A stretch of DNA of 14,255 nucleotides from Micrococcales bacterium. GTDB lineage: Bacteria > Actinomycetota > Actinomycetes > Actinomycetales > Microbacteriaceae. This document shows, piece by piece, positions 7,015 through 13,719 of this stretch. The notes beneath the pieces are model-generated. The model searched no databases, was not told the origin of the DNA, and worked only from the letters and a program-made list of their open reading frames with translations. Within the stretch, counting starts at the first letter, position 1, and the number at the start of each line of letters is the position of its first letter. Position numbers and translations under genes: made by a program. The stretch is taken from positions 1 through 14,255 of the forward strand of contig CANFPR010000010.1 of assembly GCA_947448975.1 (NCBI GenBank). The letters run 5' to 3'.

Positions 7015-8361
7015 CTAGAACGCGAGGCGCTTCTCGACTACGCGTGCAATGCGGTCGGCCCAAGACTGAGCGGCGCCCTCCTCGGATGCCTCGACCATGA
7101 CTCGCACGAGATTCTCGGTGCCTGAAGCGCGAAGTAGCACGCGGCCCTTCGCACCGAGTTCGGCCTCGGCTTCGCGCACGAATGCCTGCAGCTCTTCGTC
7201 GCTGTCGACCCGAGTCTTGTCTACGCCGGCAACATTGATGAGAACCTGCGGGTAAACCTTCATCACCGATGCAAGCTCTGCCAGAGTCTTACCGGTGCGC
7301 ACAATCTCGGCGGCCAAACGGAGCCCTGTTAGAACGCCGTCGCCAGTGGTTGCCCAGCGGCTAAAAATAATGTGACCCGACTGCTCACCGCCGAGGGTAT
7401 AACCACCCTCGCGAATTTTTTCTAGAACGTAACGGTCGCCAACAGCGGTTTCGAGCATTTCGATGCCCGCCTCTTTCATAGCAATTCGAAGACCGAGGTT
7501 AGACATGACTGTGGCAACGAGAGTGTTGCGGGCAAGTTCGCCACGCTCTTTAGCGGCGATTGCGAGAATCGCCATGATGTGGTCGCCATCGACGATTGCA
7601 CCGTTGCCGTCGACCGCGAGGCATCGGTCGGCGTCGCCGTCGTGAGCAATGCCCAGGTCGGCACGGTGCTCATGCACTGCGGCCTGCAGGGCGCTGAGAT
7701 GGGTAGAGCCGTGACCCTGGTTGATGTTCATGCCGTCTGGGTCGGCTCCGATCACGATTACTTCGGCACCGGCATCTCTGAAGACATCTGGAGAGACCGC
7801 CGACGCAGCACCGTGTGCGCAGTCGAGAACAACCTTGAGACCTTCGAGACGGTTTGGTAAGGCGCGCAGCAGGTGAACGAGGTAACGATCTTCGGCGTCG
7901 GCAAAGGTTGTGATTCGGCCAACCGCTCCACCGATGGGCGCCAGCTTCGGCTCCATCATTGCGGTTTGAATTTTGTCTTCGACGCTGTCTTCTAGCTTGT
8001 GCCCGCCGCGCGCAAAAATCTTGATGCCGTTATCGGGGGCTTCGTTGTGTGAAGCAGAAATCATTACGCCAAAGTCGGCATTAATGTCGGCGGTTAGAAA
8101 GGCGGCGCCGGGGGTTGGCAGCACGCCAGCGTCGAAAACGTCTACACCCGACGATGCGAGGCCTGCGGCAACAGCCGCAGACAAGAACTCGCCCGAAACC
8201 CGAGGGTCGCGAGCGAGAACTGCTTTAGGTCTTAAACCGGTTTTGCGTGACTCTTCACCAAGAACAATTGCTGCTGCTTGAGCGAGAGAAACCGCTAGTT
8301 CGACGGTGAGGGTTCGATTGGCTAAGCCGCGAACGCCGTCTGTGCCAAAAAGTCGAGCCAT
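7015..8361 (-). CDS. glmM: Phosphoglucosamine mutase
   Basis: Interconverts glucosamine-6-phosphate and glucosamine-1-phosphate, the step after GlmS on the route to UDP-GlcNAc. A 448-residue cytoplasmic enzyme of normal length. Seen: N-terminal LFGTDGVRG, the phosphoserine loop [16 protein letters not shown] with catalytic S104, the magnesium loop DGDADR at 241-246, GGEQSGH and the phosphate-binding [12 protein letters not shown] near the C-terminus. The motif set marks GlmM rather than ManB or Pgm. The start is ATG 8359-8361, 42 bases after rpsI, without a strong Shine-Dalgarno sequence. Location behind rplM-rpsI is the standard actinobacterial arrangement and links wall precursor supply to ribosomal protein transcription. 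A TPR-like gene abuts its stop. Confidence 0.98.
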   Translation of the reverse strand: MARLFGTDGVRGLANRTLTVELAVSLAQAAAIVLGEESRKTGLRPKAVLARDPRVSGEFLSAAVAAGLASSGVDVFDAGVLPTPGAAFLTADINADFGVMISASHNEAPDNGIKIFARGGHKLEDSVEDKIQTAMMEPKLAPIGGAVGRITTFADAEDRYLVHLLRALPNRLEGLKVVLDCAHGAASAVSPDVFRDAGAEVIVIGADPDGMNINQGHGSTHLSALQAAVHEHRADLGIAHDGDADRCLAVDGNGAIVDGDHIMAILAIAAKERGELARNTLVATVMSNLGLRIAMKEAGIEMLETAVGDRYVLEKIREGGYTLGGEQSGHIIFSRWATTGDGVLTGLRLAAEIVRTGKTLAELASVMKVYPQVLINVAGVDKTRVDSDEELQAFVREAEAELGAKGRVLLRASGTENLVRVMVEASEEGAAQSWADRIARVVEKRLAF

Positions 8362-8403
8362 GCTACGAGGCTAGCCGATTCTGAAGAAATTAAGCCCGAA
8401 GGA

Positions 8404-8910
8404 TTAACGCTTCGAGAACTGAGAAGCCTTACGGGCCTTCTTGAGACCGGCCTTCTTACGCTCGATGACGCGTGGGTCGCGCTTTAGGAAGCCAGCCTTC
8501 TTGAGAGCCGGACGGTTGTTGTCGCGGTCGATCTCGTTGAGTGCACGGGCGATGCCTAGACGAAGCGCACCTGCCTGACCAGCGATGCCACCACCGTTGA
8601 TACGAGCGATAACGTCGTACTGGTTCTTGAGGTCAAGAACGGTGAATGGGTCGGTGATTAGCTGCTGGTGAAGCTTGTTAGGGAAGTACTCGGCAAGTTC
8701 GCGACCGTTTACCTTGATTACGCCGGTGCCTGGCACCATGCGAACGCGGGCAACTGCCTCTTTGCGGCGACCTAGACCAGCGCCTGGCTGGGTTAGTGGG
8801 CCACGAGCCTTGGCTGGCTTGTCGCCGGCCTTCGCTGCAGGAGTCTCGGTTGAGTACTCAGCTGGGGTTTCAACAACTGCTTCGGTTGCTGCTGCTTCGG
8901 TTTTAGCCAC
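8404..8910 (-). CDS. rpsI: 30S ribosomal protein S9 with N-terminal extension
   Basis: Small-subunit protein whose C-terminal tail reaches the P-site tRNA. Seen: the conserved core from [13 protein letters not shown] (about residue 45) onward, [21 protein letters not shown] and the invariant C-terminal SKR. The first 40-odd residues, rich in Ala, Glu, Thr and Pro, form an extension absent from the 130-residue enterobacterial S9 but common in actinobacteria. The start is GTG at 8908-8910, with an AAGGAT Shine-Dalgarno about nine bases upstream. It follows rplM by 30 bases and precedes glmM, with which it is probably co-transcribed from the promoter upstream of rplM. Confidence 0.97.
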   Translation of the reverse strand: MAKTEAAATEAVVETPAEYSTETPAAKAGDKPAKARGPLTQPGAGLGRRKEAVARVRMVPGTGVIKVNGRELAEYFPNKLHQQLITDPFTVLDLKNQYDVIARINGGGIAGQAGALRLGIARALNEIDRDNNRPALKKAGFLKRDPRVIERKKAGLKKARKASQFSKR

Positions 8911-8940
8911 GAGGTTTTTATCCTTGTTCGTTGGGGTCGA

Positions 8941-9384
8941 CTACTGAGCGACCTGGTCGATGATGAAAGGCTTTGGCTGCTGTGCAGCGTGTGGGTGCTC
9001 AGCACCACGGTAAACCTTCAGCTTGGTGAGCTGTGCGTTTCCGAGCTTGTTGCGAGGAAGCATGCCCTTGATGGCCTTCTCAACTGCCTTCTCTGGGCTC
9101 TTCTCTAGAAGCTCAGCGTAGGTGGTTGCGGTAAGACCGCCTGGGTAACCAGAGTGGCGGTAAGCCTTCTTCTGCAGGAGCTTTGCACCGGTCAACGCGA
9201 TCTTCTCTGCGTTGATGATGATCACGAAGTCACCGTTGTCCATGTGAGGAGCAAAGGTTGGCTTGTGCTTGCCGCGCAGCAGGGTTGCTGCGTGAGTTGC
9301 GAGACGGCCGAGGACTACATCGGTGGCGTCAATGATGAGCCACTCGTTCTTCAACTCGGAAGCCTTTGGTGAGTAAGTACGCAC
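8941..9384 (-). CDS. rplM: 50S ribosomal protein L13
   Basis: Early-assembling large-subunit protein of 147 residues. Seen: [18 protein letters not shown] at the N-terminus, [33 protein letters not shown] and [19 protein letters not shown], all typical of L13. The frame is open back to 9459, but the upstream 25 residues are not L13-like. The GTG at 9382-9384 is preceded by Shine-Dalgarno AGAAGG (minus strand, 9394-9399) at nine bases and gives the expected MRTYSPK start. First gene of rplM-rpsI-glmM. A strong leader hairpin ends one base before the Shine-Dalgarno sequence; L13 is known to repress its own operon in E. coli, so similar control is plausible here. Confidence 0.97.
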   Translation of the reverse strand: MRTYSPKASELKNEWLIIDATDVVLGRLATHAATLLRGKHKPTFAPHMDNGDFVIIINAEKIALTGAKLLQKKAYRHSGYPGGLTATTYAELLEKSPEKAVEKAIKGMLPRNKLGNAQLTKLKVYRGAEHPHAAQQPKPFIIDQVAQ

Positions 9385-9400
9385 GCTAAATTGCCTTCTA

Positions 9401-9442
9401 CTTTTCTGTCGGTTAGGACATGAACCCGCGACAGAAGAAAAG
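9401..9442 (-). promoter_or_regulatory. Bulged hairpin in the rplM leader, abutting the Shine-Dalgarno sequence
   Basis: In the minus-strand RNA the continuous 3' arm AACCGACAGAAAAG (9414 to 9401) pairs with CUUUU, CUGUC and GGUU on the 5' arm. Two 3-base bulges lie on the 5' arm and an 8-base loop closes it: 14 pairs in all. The arm ends one base before the AGAAGG ribosome binding site. A CUUCU in the 5' arm (9437 to 9433) could instead pair with an upstream AGAAG (9448 to 9444) or with the binding site itself, so alternative folds exist. Candidate L13 autoregulatory leader; the pairing is observed and the function inferred. Confidence 0.5.
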
Positions 9443-9466
9443 ACTTCTTTGGGATTCAAGTTTCAC

Positions 9467-9482
9467 GCTGGTGAATACCAGC
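9467..9482 (-). promoter_or_regulatory. Upstream hairpin in the rplM leader
   Basis: A perfect 6-pair stem GCUGGU/ACCAGC closes the 4-base loop AUUC in the minus-strand RNA. It lies just after the predicted transcription start and before the bulged hairpin at 9401-9442. No U-run follows, so it is not a terminator for truA. Confidence 0.4.
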
Positions 9483-9493
9483 AACAAGGGTCA

Positions 9494-9523
9494 AGTTTAG
9501 CCCGTACCTATGCGGTTGGTCAA
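9494..9523 (-). promoter_or_regulatory. Predicted housekeeping promoter of rplM-rpsI-glmM
   Basis: On the minus strand TTGACC (9523 to 9518) and TAAACT (9499 to 9494) are separated by 18 bases, a good fit to a sigma-70/SigA promoter. Transcription would start near 9487 and leave a leader of about 100 bases before the rplM GTG. It lies in the 155-base gap after truA, indicating a separate unit from the rpoA-rplQ-truA operon. A second TTGACC occurs immediately after the -10 box. Confidence 0.6.
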
Positions 9524-9539
9524 ACCCTAAATAAGTTTT

Positions 9540-10400
9540 CTACGACTCATCTAAAGTTCGTCTAGTGCGCGAACGCTCAGCTTGGTATGCCAAACGCGAT
9601 TCTGCCGGGTAGCCGATCTCGATTAGGGTCAAACCTTTTGGTTCAACAACCTTGTAAGTCTCTACTCTCTTGGCACGTTCGAAGGTGCGTTTGAGGTCAT
9701 CCTTGGTGGCTCTACCCGCACCAACGGCTATTAGAGCGCCCACGATTGAGCGCACCATGTTGTGGCAAAAGGCGTCGGCCTTGAGTTCGATTTCGATGAT
9801 GTTCTGGGAGTTGCGCTTCACCTTGATGCGCTTGAGGTTGCGAATGGTGGTTGCGCCTTCGCGCGATTTGCAGAACGAGGCGAAGTCGCCAAGACCAATC
9901 AGAAGTTGTGCGGCATCGTTCATGGCCTCGGGATCGAGCGCGTAGGTGAGGTTGAGCACGTAGCGCATCTGCTGCGGATCTTTGGGCGCAAAGTCATCGG
10001 AGATTTGATAGCGGTAACGGCGATAGATGGCCGAGAACCTGGCATCGAAACCGGCAGCGGCCGGCTCAAACTTGTGAACGCGAATCTCTTCGCTGAGCAT
10101 GTGGTTGAGTTTGGCAACGATGTTGTAGCTGCGGCCGAGGCGTTTTAGCTGGGCCGGCGAAAGATCTACGTGAACCACCTGATTGGCGGCGTGAACCCCG
10201 GCGTCGGTGCGCCCGGCAACTCGCATACCAAAGTCGTTTGAGGTCTCGCCAAAGATGGTGGTCATCGCGGCAAGTAGGTCGCCTTGAACGGTGCGATGTT
10301 CCGGCTGCTTGGCAAATCCGGTGTAGTTTGTGCCGTCGTAGGCGAAATCGACCCGAAAACGAGTCAACCCGTCAACCGAGTGGCTGACGGGCTGGCTCAT
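9540..10400 (-). CDS. truA: tRNA pseudouridine(38-40) synthase TruA
   Basis: Converts uridines 38-40 in the tRNA anticodon stem to pseudouridine. A 286-residue protein. Seen: RFRVDFAYDGTNYTGFA at 15-30, VAGRTDAGVHA with catalytic aspartate D66, SFCKSREG, and HNMVRSIVGALIAVGAGR in the C-terminal half. The frame is open 24 codons further upstream into rplQ, but the proline/lysine-rich extension there is a readthrough of the rplQ tail in another frame, so ATG 10398-10400 is chosen. It follows the rplQ stop by 16 bases without a clear Shine-Dalgarno sequence, suggesting coupling to rplQ. The order rplQ-truA is usual in actinobacteria. Confidence 0.96.
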   Translation of the reverse strand: MSQPVSHSVDGLTRFRVDFAYDGTNYTGFAKQPEHRTVQGDLLAAMTTIFGETSNDFGMRVAGRTDAGVHAANQVVHVDLSPAQLKRLGRSYNIVAKLNHMLSEEIRVHKFEPAAAGFDARFSAIYRRYRYQISDDFAPKDPQQMRYVLNLTYALDPEAMNDAAQLLIGLGDFASFCKSREGATTIRNLKRIKVKRNSQNIIEIELKADAFCHNMVRSIVGALIAVGAGRATKDDLKRTFERAKRVETYKVVEPKGLTLIEIGYPAESRLAYQAERSRTRRTLDES

Positions 10401-10416
10401 GATGATTGAAAGCGGC

Positions 10417-11058
10417 TTAGGCTTCTTCAGCTGGGGCTTCGGCCTCGGCTGCTGGAGCTTCTTCGGCGGCAACTTCGGCCTCGGCTGCTGGAGCCTCTGC
10501 CTCTACTGCTGGTGCCTCTTCGGCTGCAGCAGGAGCTGCGGCTTCTTCTACAACCGCAGGCGACTCAGATGCTTCGGCCTCAACGGCTGCTACATCTTCT
10601 GCTACTTCGGCTTCGGTCTCTACAACCTCGACAGGAGCGGCAGCAGTTGCCTTTACAGCGTTCTCAAGCTTTGGCTTCTTGTTGACAACCTTGGCCGATA
10701 CTGGCTCTAGAACTAGCTCGATAACACACATAGGTGCGTTGTCGCCCTTACGGAAGCCGAGCTTAGTGATACGGGTGTATCCACCGTTGCGGTCTGCAAC
10801 CAAAGGTGCAACCTCGGTGAAAAGCTTGTGAACGGCACCCTTGTCGGTAATCTGCTGCATCACACGGCGACGCGACGCGAGGTCGCCACGCTTTGCGAAG
10901 CTAACTAGACGCTCGGCAACCGGACGAAGGCGCTTGGCCTTGGTTTCGGTGGTTTCGATGCGACCGTGGTTGATCAGCGAGGTAGCCAGGTTGCGGAGCA
11001 TGAGGCGCTCGTGTGCTGGTCCGCCACCAAGACGTGGTCCCTTTGTTGGGGTAGGCAT
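10417..11058 (-). CDS. rplQ: 50S ribosomal protein L17 with acidic C-terminal tail
   Basis: Large-subunit protein near the exit tunnel. The first 120 or so residues are a normal L17: [48 protein letters not shown] and [18 protein letters not shown]. Residues about 133-213 form a low-complexity tail made almost only of Ala, Glu, Val and Pro, bringing the protein to 213 residues against 127 in E. coli. Acidic tails of this kind are known on L17 of many actinobacteria; their role is unclear. The end of the tail contains a 12-residue tandem repeat visible in the DNA. The ATG at 11056-11058 has a strong AAGGAG Shine-Dalgarno. Follows rpoA by 31 bases. Confidence 0.97.
   Translation of the reverse strand: MPTPTKGPRLGGGPAHERLMLRNLATSLINHGRIETTETKAKRLRPVAERLVSFAKRGDLASRRRVMQQITDKGAVHKLFTEVAPLVADRNGGYTRITKLGFRKGDNAPMCVIELVLEPVSAKVVNKKPKLENAVKATAAAPVEVVETEAEVAEDVAAVEAEASESPAVVEEAAAPAAAEEAPAVEAEAPAAEAEVAAEEAPAAEAEAPAEEA
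10437..10494 (-). repeat. 36-base-period direct repeat in the rplQ tail
   Basis: An identical 22-base block occurs at 10437-10458 and 10473-10494, one period of 36 bases apart. It encodes the repeating [12 protein letters not shown] / [12 protein letters not shown] peptide at the L17 C-terminus. Because the period is a multiple of three, gain or loss of a copy would change tail length without a frameshift. Confidence 0.8.
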
Positions 11059-11089
11059 TTATTTCTCCTTGGATTTCTTTGGTAGCGGC

Positions 11090-12100
11090 CTAGGCCTGGT
11101 CTACGTCGTCAAAGTCGGCGGCGAAGTCATCGCCGGTGCTGAAATAGGCAGCTTCAAAGCCAGGGATGCTGTCTTTGAACTTTAGGCCCATCGAGGTGAG
11201 CTTGTCGCGAACCTCGTCAACCGACTTCGAACCGAAGTTACGGATGTTCATGAGCTGGTCTTCGGTAAGTGCAACCAACTCCGAAACGGTGTTGATGCCT
11301 TCACGCTTGAGGCAGTTGTAGCTGCGAACGGTTAGCTCTAGCTCTTCGATTGGCATTGCCAACTCTGGGCTTAGGGCTGCTTCAACCGGAGCGGCACCGA
11401 GTTCGATACCTTCGGCGTCTTCGTTTAGGCTCTTAGCCAAACCGAACAGCTCAACCAAGGTGCTTCCTGCAGATGCAACAGCGTCGGTTGGGGTGATCGA
11501 AGGCTTGGTCTCAACATCGACGATTAGCTTGTCGAAGTTGGTGAACTCACCGGCACGAGTTGCCTCAACGCGGTAAGCAACCTTTAGAACTGGAGAGTAG
11601 ATCGAGTCAACTGGAATCAGACCAGCTTCTTCGCCCTGCGAACGGTTCTGAGCTGCCTGAACGTAACCACGGCCACGCTCGATGATGAGCTCAACTTCGA
11701 ACTTTGCCTTCGCGTTGATGGTTGCGATGACTAGCTCTGGGTTGTGAATCTCAACGCCGGCAGGAACCTGGATGTCTGCAGCGGTGGCAGCGCCAGCGCC
11801 CGACTTGGTTAGGCGAGCAACAACTGGCTCGTCGTTCTCAGATGAAACTACGAGTTCCTTGAGGTTCAAGATGATCTCGGTGACGTCTTCTTTAACACCT
11901 TCGATGGTGCTGAACTCGTGAAGAGCGCCAGCAAAACGAACGTGGGTTACTGCTGCGCCTGGAATCGACGAAAGCAGGGTGCGGCGAAGCGAGTTGCCGA
12001 GGGTGTAACCGAAGCCAGGCTCCAGTGGGTCGAGCGTAAAGCGCGAACGAGTGTCTGAAATCTTCTCTTCGTGAAGGGTTGGGCGCTGTGCAATTAGCAC
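11090..12100 (-). CDS. rpoA: DNA-directed RNA polymerase alpha subunit
   Basis: Scaffold subunit of RNA polymerase, 336 residues. Seen: the N-terminal dimerisation domain with [24 protein letters not shown] and [14 protein letters not shown], and the C-terminal domain [15 protein letters not shown]...[20 protein letters not shown], which contacts UP elements and activators. An acidic tail rich in aspartate follows. The start is GTG at 12098-12100, giving the (M)LIAQRP start typical of Microbacteriaceae, with Shine-Dalgarno AAAGGA (12108-12113) seven bases upstream. It follows rpsK after 118 structured bases rather than the usual rpsD gene. A hairpin ends two bases before its Shine-Dalgarno sequence. 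Confidence 0.98.
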   Translation of the reverse strand: MLIAQRPTLHEEKISDTRSRFTLDPLEPGFGYTLGNSLRRTLLSSIPGAAVTHVRFAGALHEFSTIEGVKEDVTEIILNLKELVVSSENDEPVVARLTKSGAGAATAADIQVPAGVEIHNPELVIATINAKAKFEVELIIERGRGYVQAAQNRSQGEEAGLIPVDSIYSPVLKVAYRVEATRAGEFTNFDKLIVDVETKPSITPTDAVASAGSTLVELFGLAKSLNEDAEGIELGAAPVEAALSPELAMPIEELELTVRSYNCLKREGINTVSELVALTEDQLMNIRNFGSKSVDEVRDKLTSMGLKFKDSIPGFEAAYFSTGDDFAADFDDVDQA

Positions 12101-12115
12101 TGTTGTTTCCTTTCG

Positions 12116-12139
12116 TAGGCATCCACTATTTGATGCCTA
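12116..12139 (-). promoter_or_regulatory. Hairpin abutting the rpoA ribosome binding site
   Basis: A perfect 8-pair stem (UAGGCAUC/GAUGCCUA) with an 8-base loop in the minus-strand RNA ends two bases before the AAAGGA Shine-Dalgarno of rpoA. Placement suggests an effect on ribosome access or a transcript-end/processing element. No U-run follows. Pairing observed, role inferred. Confidence 0.45.
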
Positions 12140-12150
12140 GTGTTGGGTTT

Positions 12151-12174
12151 GCTGCGAAGTGGCCACCACGCAGC
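12151..12174 (-). promoter_or_regulatory. Second hairpin in the rpsK-rpoA gap
   Basis: A 6-pair GC-rich stem (GCUGCG/CGCAGC) surrounds a 2x2 mismatch and the self-complementary GUGGCCAC. The self-complementary core could also allow loop-loop dimerisation. A weaker 6-pair inverted repeat (AGTTTT/AAAACT, 12186-12207) lies just upstream, after the rpsK stop. Together they make the whole 118-base gap structured. Confidence 0.4.
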
Positions 12175-12218
12175 TTATTCAGTTGAGTTTTGAAACTGGA
12201 TAAAACTGTGGGGACGCG

Positions 12219-12629
12219 TTAGATGCGGCGGCGCTTTGGTGGACGGCAGCCGTTGTGAGCCTGTGGGGTCACGTCGCTGATCGAACCAACTTCAAGGCCT
12301 GCTGCTGCAAGCGAACGGATTGCGGTGTCTTTACCCGAACCAGGACCCTTGACGAAAACGTCAACCTTCTTGAGGCCGTGCTCCTGAGCCTTGCGAGCTG
12401 CCGACTCGGCTGCAAGCTGGGCTGCGAATGGGGTGGACTTGCGAGAGCCCTTGTAACCAACATCGCCAGAAGAAGACCACGAGATAACAGCACCGGTTGA
12501 GTCGGTAATCGACACGATGGTGTTGTTGAAGGTCGACTTGATGTGAGCCTGACCGACGGTGATGTTCTTCTTCTCTTTACGACGCGGCTTACGAGCTGCG
12601 GAACCGGCCTTAGCCTTAGGTGCTGCCAT
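12219..12629 (-). CDS. rpsK: 30S ribosomal protein S11
   Basis: Small-subunit platform protein near the E site, 136 residues. Seen: [62 protein letters not shown] and the C-terminal [18 protein letters not shown], all standard. The ATG at 12627-12629 is served by an AGGAG Shine-Dalgarno nine bases upstream. It follows rpsM by 50 bases. rpsD, which follows rpsK in many bacteria, is not present here. Confidence 0.98.
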   Translation of the reverse strand: MAAPKAKAGSAARKPRRKEKKNITVGQAHIKSTFNNTIVSITDSTGAVISWSSSGDVGYKGSRKSTPFAAQLAAESAARKAQEHGLKKVDVFVKGPGSGKDTAIRSLAAAGLEVGSISDVTPQAHNGCRPPKRRRI

Positions 12630-12679
12630 TTGTGCTTTCTCCTAAAATCTTCTAATCAGAGTGGACGCGAGAGCCGGGG

Positions 12680-13060
12680 CTACTTGCGTGCCGCCTTCTT
12701 CTTGCCGGCTACGGTGCGCTTTGGTCCCTTGCGGGTACGAGCGTTGGTCTTGGTGCGCTGTCCACGAACTGGAAGACCCTTGCGGTGACGGATTCCCTCG
12801 TATGAACCGATCTCAACCTTGCGGCGAATGTCGGCTGCAACGTCACGGCGGAGGTCACCCTCAACTTTGTAGTTGCCTTCGATGAAGTCACGGATTGCAA
12901 CAAGCTGGTCATCGGTCAAGTCTTTGACACGGATGTTCTTGTCGATTTTGGTTTCGGTCAGAATCTGAACCGAGCGAGTACGGCCAATACCGTAAACGTA
13001 GGTTAGTGCGATTTCGACGCGCTTCGCGTCTGGAATATCGGCTCCGGCAACACGTGCCAT
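12680..13060 (-). CDS. rpsM: 30S ribosomal protein S13
   Basis: Small-subunit head protein that forms bridges to the 50S subunit, 126 residues. Seen: [33 protein letters not shown] and [22 protein letters not shown], with a lysine-rich C-terminus. The ATG at 13058-13060 has a strong AAGGAG Shine-Dalgarno seven bases upstream. It is preceded by a 156-base gap with strong hairpins and a possible pseudoknot. In E. coli the equivalent leader before rpsM is a pseudoknot bound by S4. Confidence 0.98.
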   Translation of the reverse strand: MARVAGADIPDAKRVEIALTYVYGIGRTRSVQILTETKIDKNIRVKDLTDDQLVAIRDFIEGNYKVEGDLRRDVAADIRRKVEIGSYEGIRHRKGLPVRGQRTKTNARTRKGPKRTVAGKKKAARK

Positions 13061-13080
13061 TGGATTTCTCCTTGTTGTTT

Positions 13081-13170
13081 AGAAGGTCTACAGCACCGCA
13101 TCCCGCACCTGGTGGTTTGGGCTCCGGCCTTCTCCGGAGGTGACATCTTTGGGTTTGTGCCCTTAGATGT
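13081..13170 (-). promoter_or_regulatory. Structured rpsM leader with candidate pseudoknot
   Basis: In the minus-strand RNA, hairpin A (13170 to 13143) has a 6-pair stem ACAUCU/AGAUGU, a 2x2 AA/AA internal loop, three G-C pairs and a 6-base loop. Hairpin B (13139 to 13122) has stem CUCCGG/CCGGAG closing the loop AGAAGG. That loop is perfectly complementary to CCUUCU at 13086 to 13081, seven bases before the rpsM Shine-Dalgarno, so a 6-pair pseudoknot can form. UCACCUCC at 13143 to 13136 equals the anti-Shine-Dalgarno tail of 16S rRNA. All pairings are observed; regulation is inference. Confidence 0.5.
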
Positions 13171-13216
13171 TGCGTTGCCTTGTTTTGCTATTCAGTTGTA
13201 AAACTTGTGGAAGCGA

Positions 13217-13330
13217 TTAGCCCTGACGCTGCTTGTGGCGTGGGTTCTCGCAGATCACCATGACGCGACCGTGGCGACGGATGACCTTGCACTTGTCGCA
13301 AATCTTCTTGACGCTTGGGTTAACCTTCAT
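13217..13330 (-). CDS. rpmJ: 50S ribosomal protein L36 (zinc-ribbon form)
   Basis: A complete 37-residue protein beginning [19 protein letters not shown] and ending NPRHKQRQG. Seen: zinc ligands C11, C14, C27 and H32, so this is the zinc-binding (C+) form rather than the cysteine-free paralogue made under zinc limitation. It lies between infA and rpsM, its standard place. The ATG at 13328-13330 follows the infA stop by 46 bases; the Shine-Dalgarno sequence is weak. The sequence KKIC replaces the KPIC that I recall as more usual in actinobacterial copies, a minor difference. Confidence 0.97.
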   Translation of the reverse strand: MKVNPSVKKICDKCKVIRRHGRVMVICENPRHKQRQG

Positions 13331-13349
13331 GTCTCTTACTTCTCGTTAG

Positions 13350-13363
13350 GGTTCTTGCGAACC
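13350..13363 (-). promoter_or_regulatory. GCAA-tetraloop hairpin between infA and rpmJ
   Basis: Five pairs GGUUC/GAACC close a GCAA loop of the stable GNRA type in the minus-strand RNA, 13 bases after the infA stop and about 19 before the rpmJ start. No U-run follows. It may stabilise or shape the intercistronic RNA. Confidence 0.35.
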
Positions 13364-13376
13364 GGTTTTCAAGTCT

Positions 13377-13598
13377 TTATTTGTAGCGGTAGATGATGCG
13401 GCCACGAGTCAGGTCGTAGGTGCTCAACTCAACGATTACGCGGTCCTCTGGGAGGATGCGAATGTAGTGTTGGCGCATCTTGCCTGAGATGTGCGCAAGG
13501 ACTTTGTGACCATTCGTAAGCTCGACCCGAAACATGGCGTTGGGTAGAGCCTCAACTACTGTGCCTTCGATCTCGATGACACCGTCTTTGTTGGCCAT
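13377..13598 (-). CDS. infA: Translation initiation factor IF-1
   Basis: A single S1/OB-fold domain of 73 residues that binds the ribosomal A site during initiation. Seen: [48 protein letters not shown] and the C-terminal RGRIIYRYK, an almost canonical IF-1. The ATG is at 13596-13598, with a weak GTGAG Shine-Dalgarno. It follows map by 121 bases that may carry a promoter (candidate -10 TAGGAT on the minus strand at 13694-13699, no convincing -35) and a hairpin. Confidence 0.98.
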   Translation of the reverse strand: MANKDGVIEIEGTVVEALPNAMFRVELTNGHKVLAHISGKMRQHYIRILPEDRVIVELSTYDLTRGRIIYRYK

Positions 13599-13637
13599 AA
13601 ACTCACTTATCTACGTTGCTTGGTGATGTCTCAAACG

Positions 13638-13675
13638 CACGCAAAACACCCAAACCTTCGAATAGGGATTGCGTG
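13638..13675 (-). promoter_or_regulatory. Stem-loop in the infA leader
   Basis: A perfect 7-pair stem CACGCAA/UUGCGUG encloses 24 bases, within which CCC and GGG can pair further around a UUCGAA palindrome. It lies 40 to 77 bases upstream of the infA start. No U-run follows, so a terminator for map is unlikely. Function unknown. Confidence 0.35.
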
Positions 13676-13719
13676 TAGAAACACCGAAGTTCAATCCTAC
13701 GGATATTTAGCGCAATTTG

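Noticed and set aside
9385..9459. L13 frame extended 25 codons upstream from an ATG
   Set aside because: The extra residues are not L13-like, and the GTG at 9382-9384 has a good Shine-Dalgarno sequence; the stretch is better explained as the leader hairpin.
10401..10472. TruA frame extended with a Pro/Lys-rich start
   Set aside because: This part is the rplQ tail in another frame; TruA similarity begins after the ATG at 10398-10400.
10399..10710. Plus-strand frame rich in Gly, Cys, Trp and Phe
   Set aside because: It is the reverse reading of the repetitive rplQ tail; the repeats alone make it look patterned.
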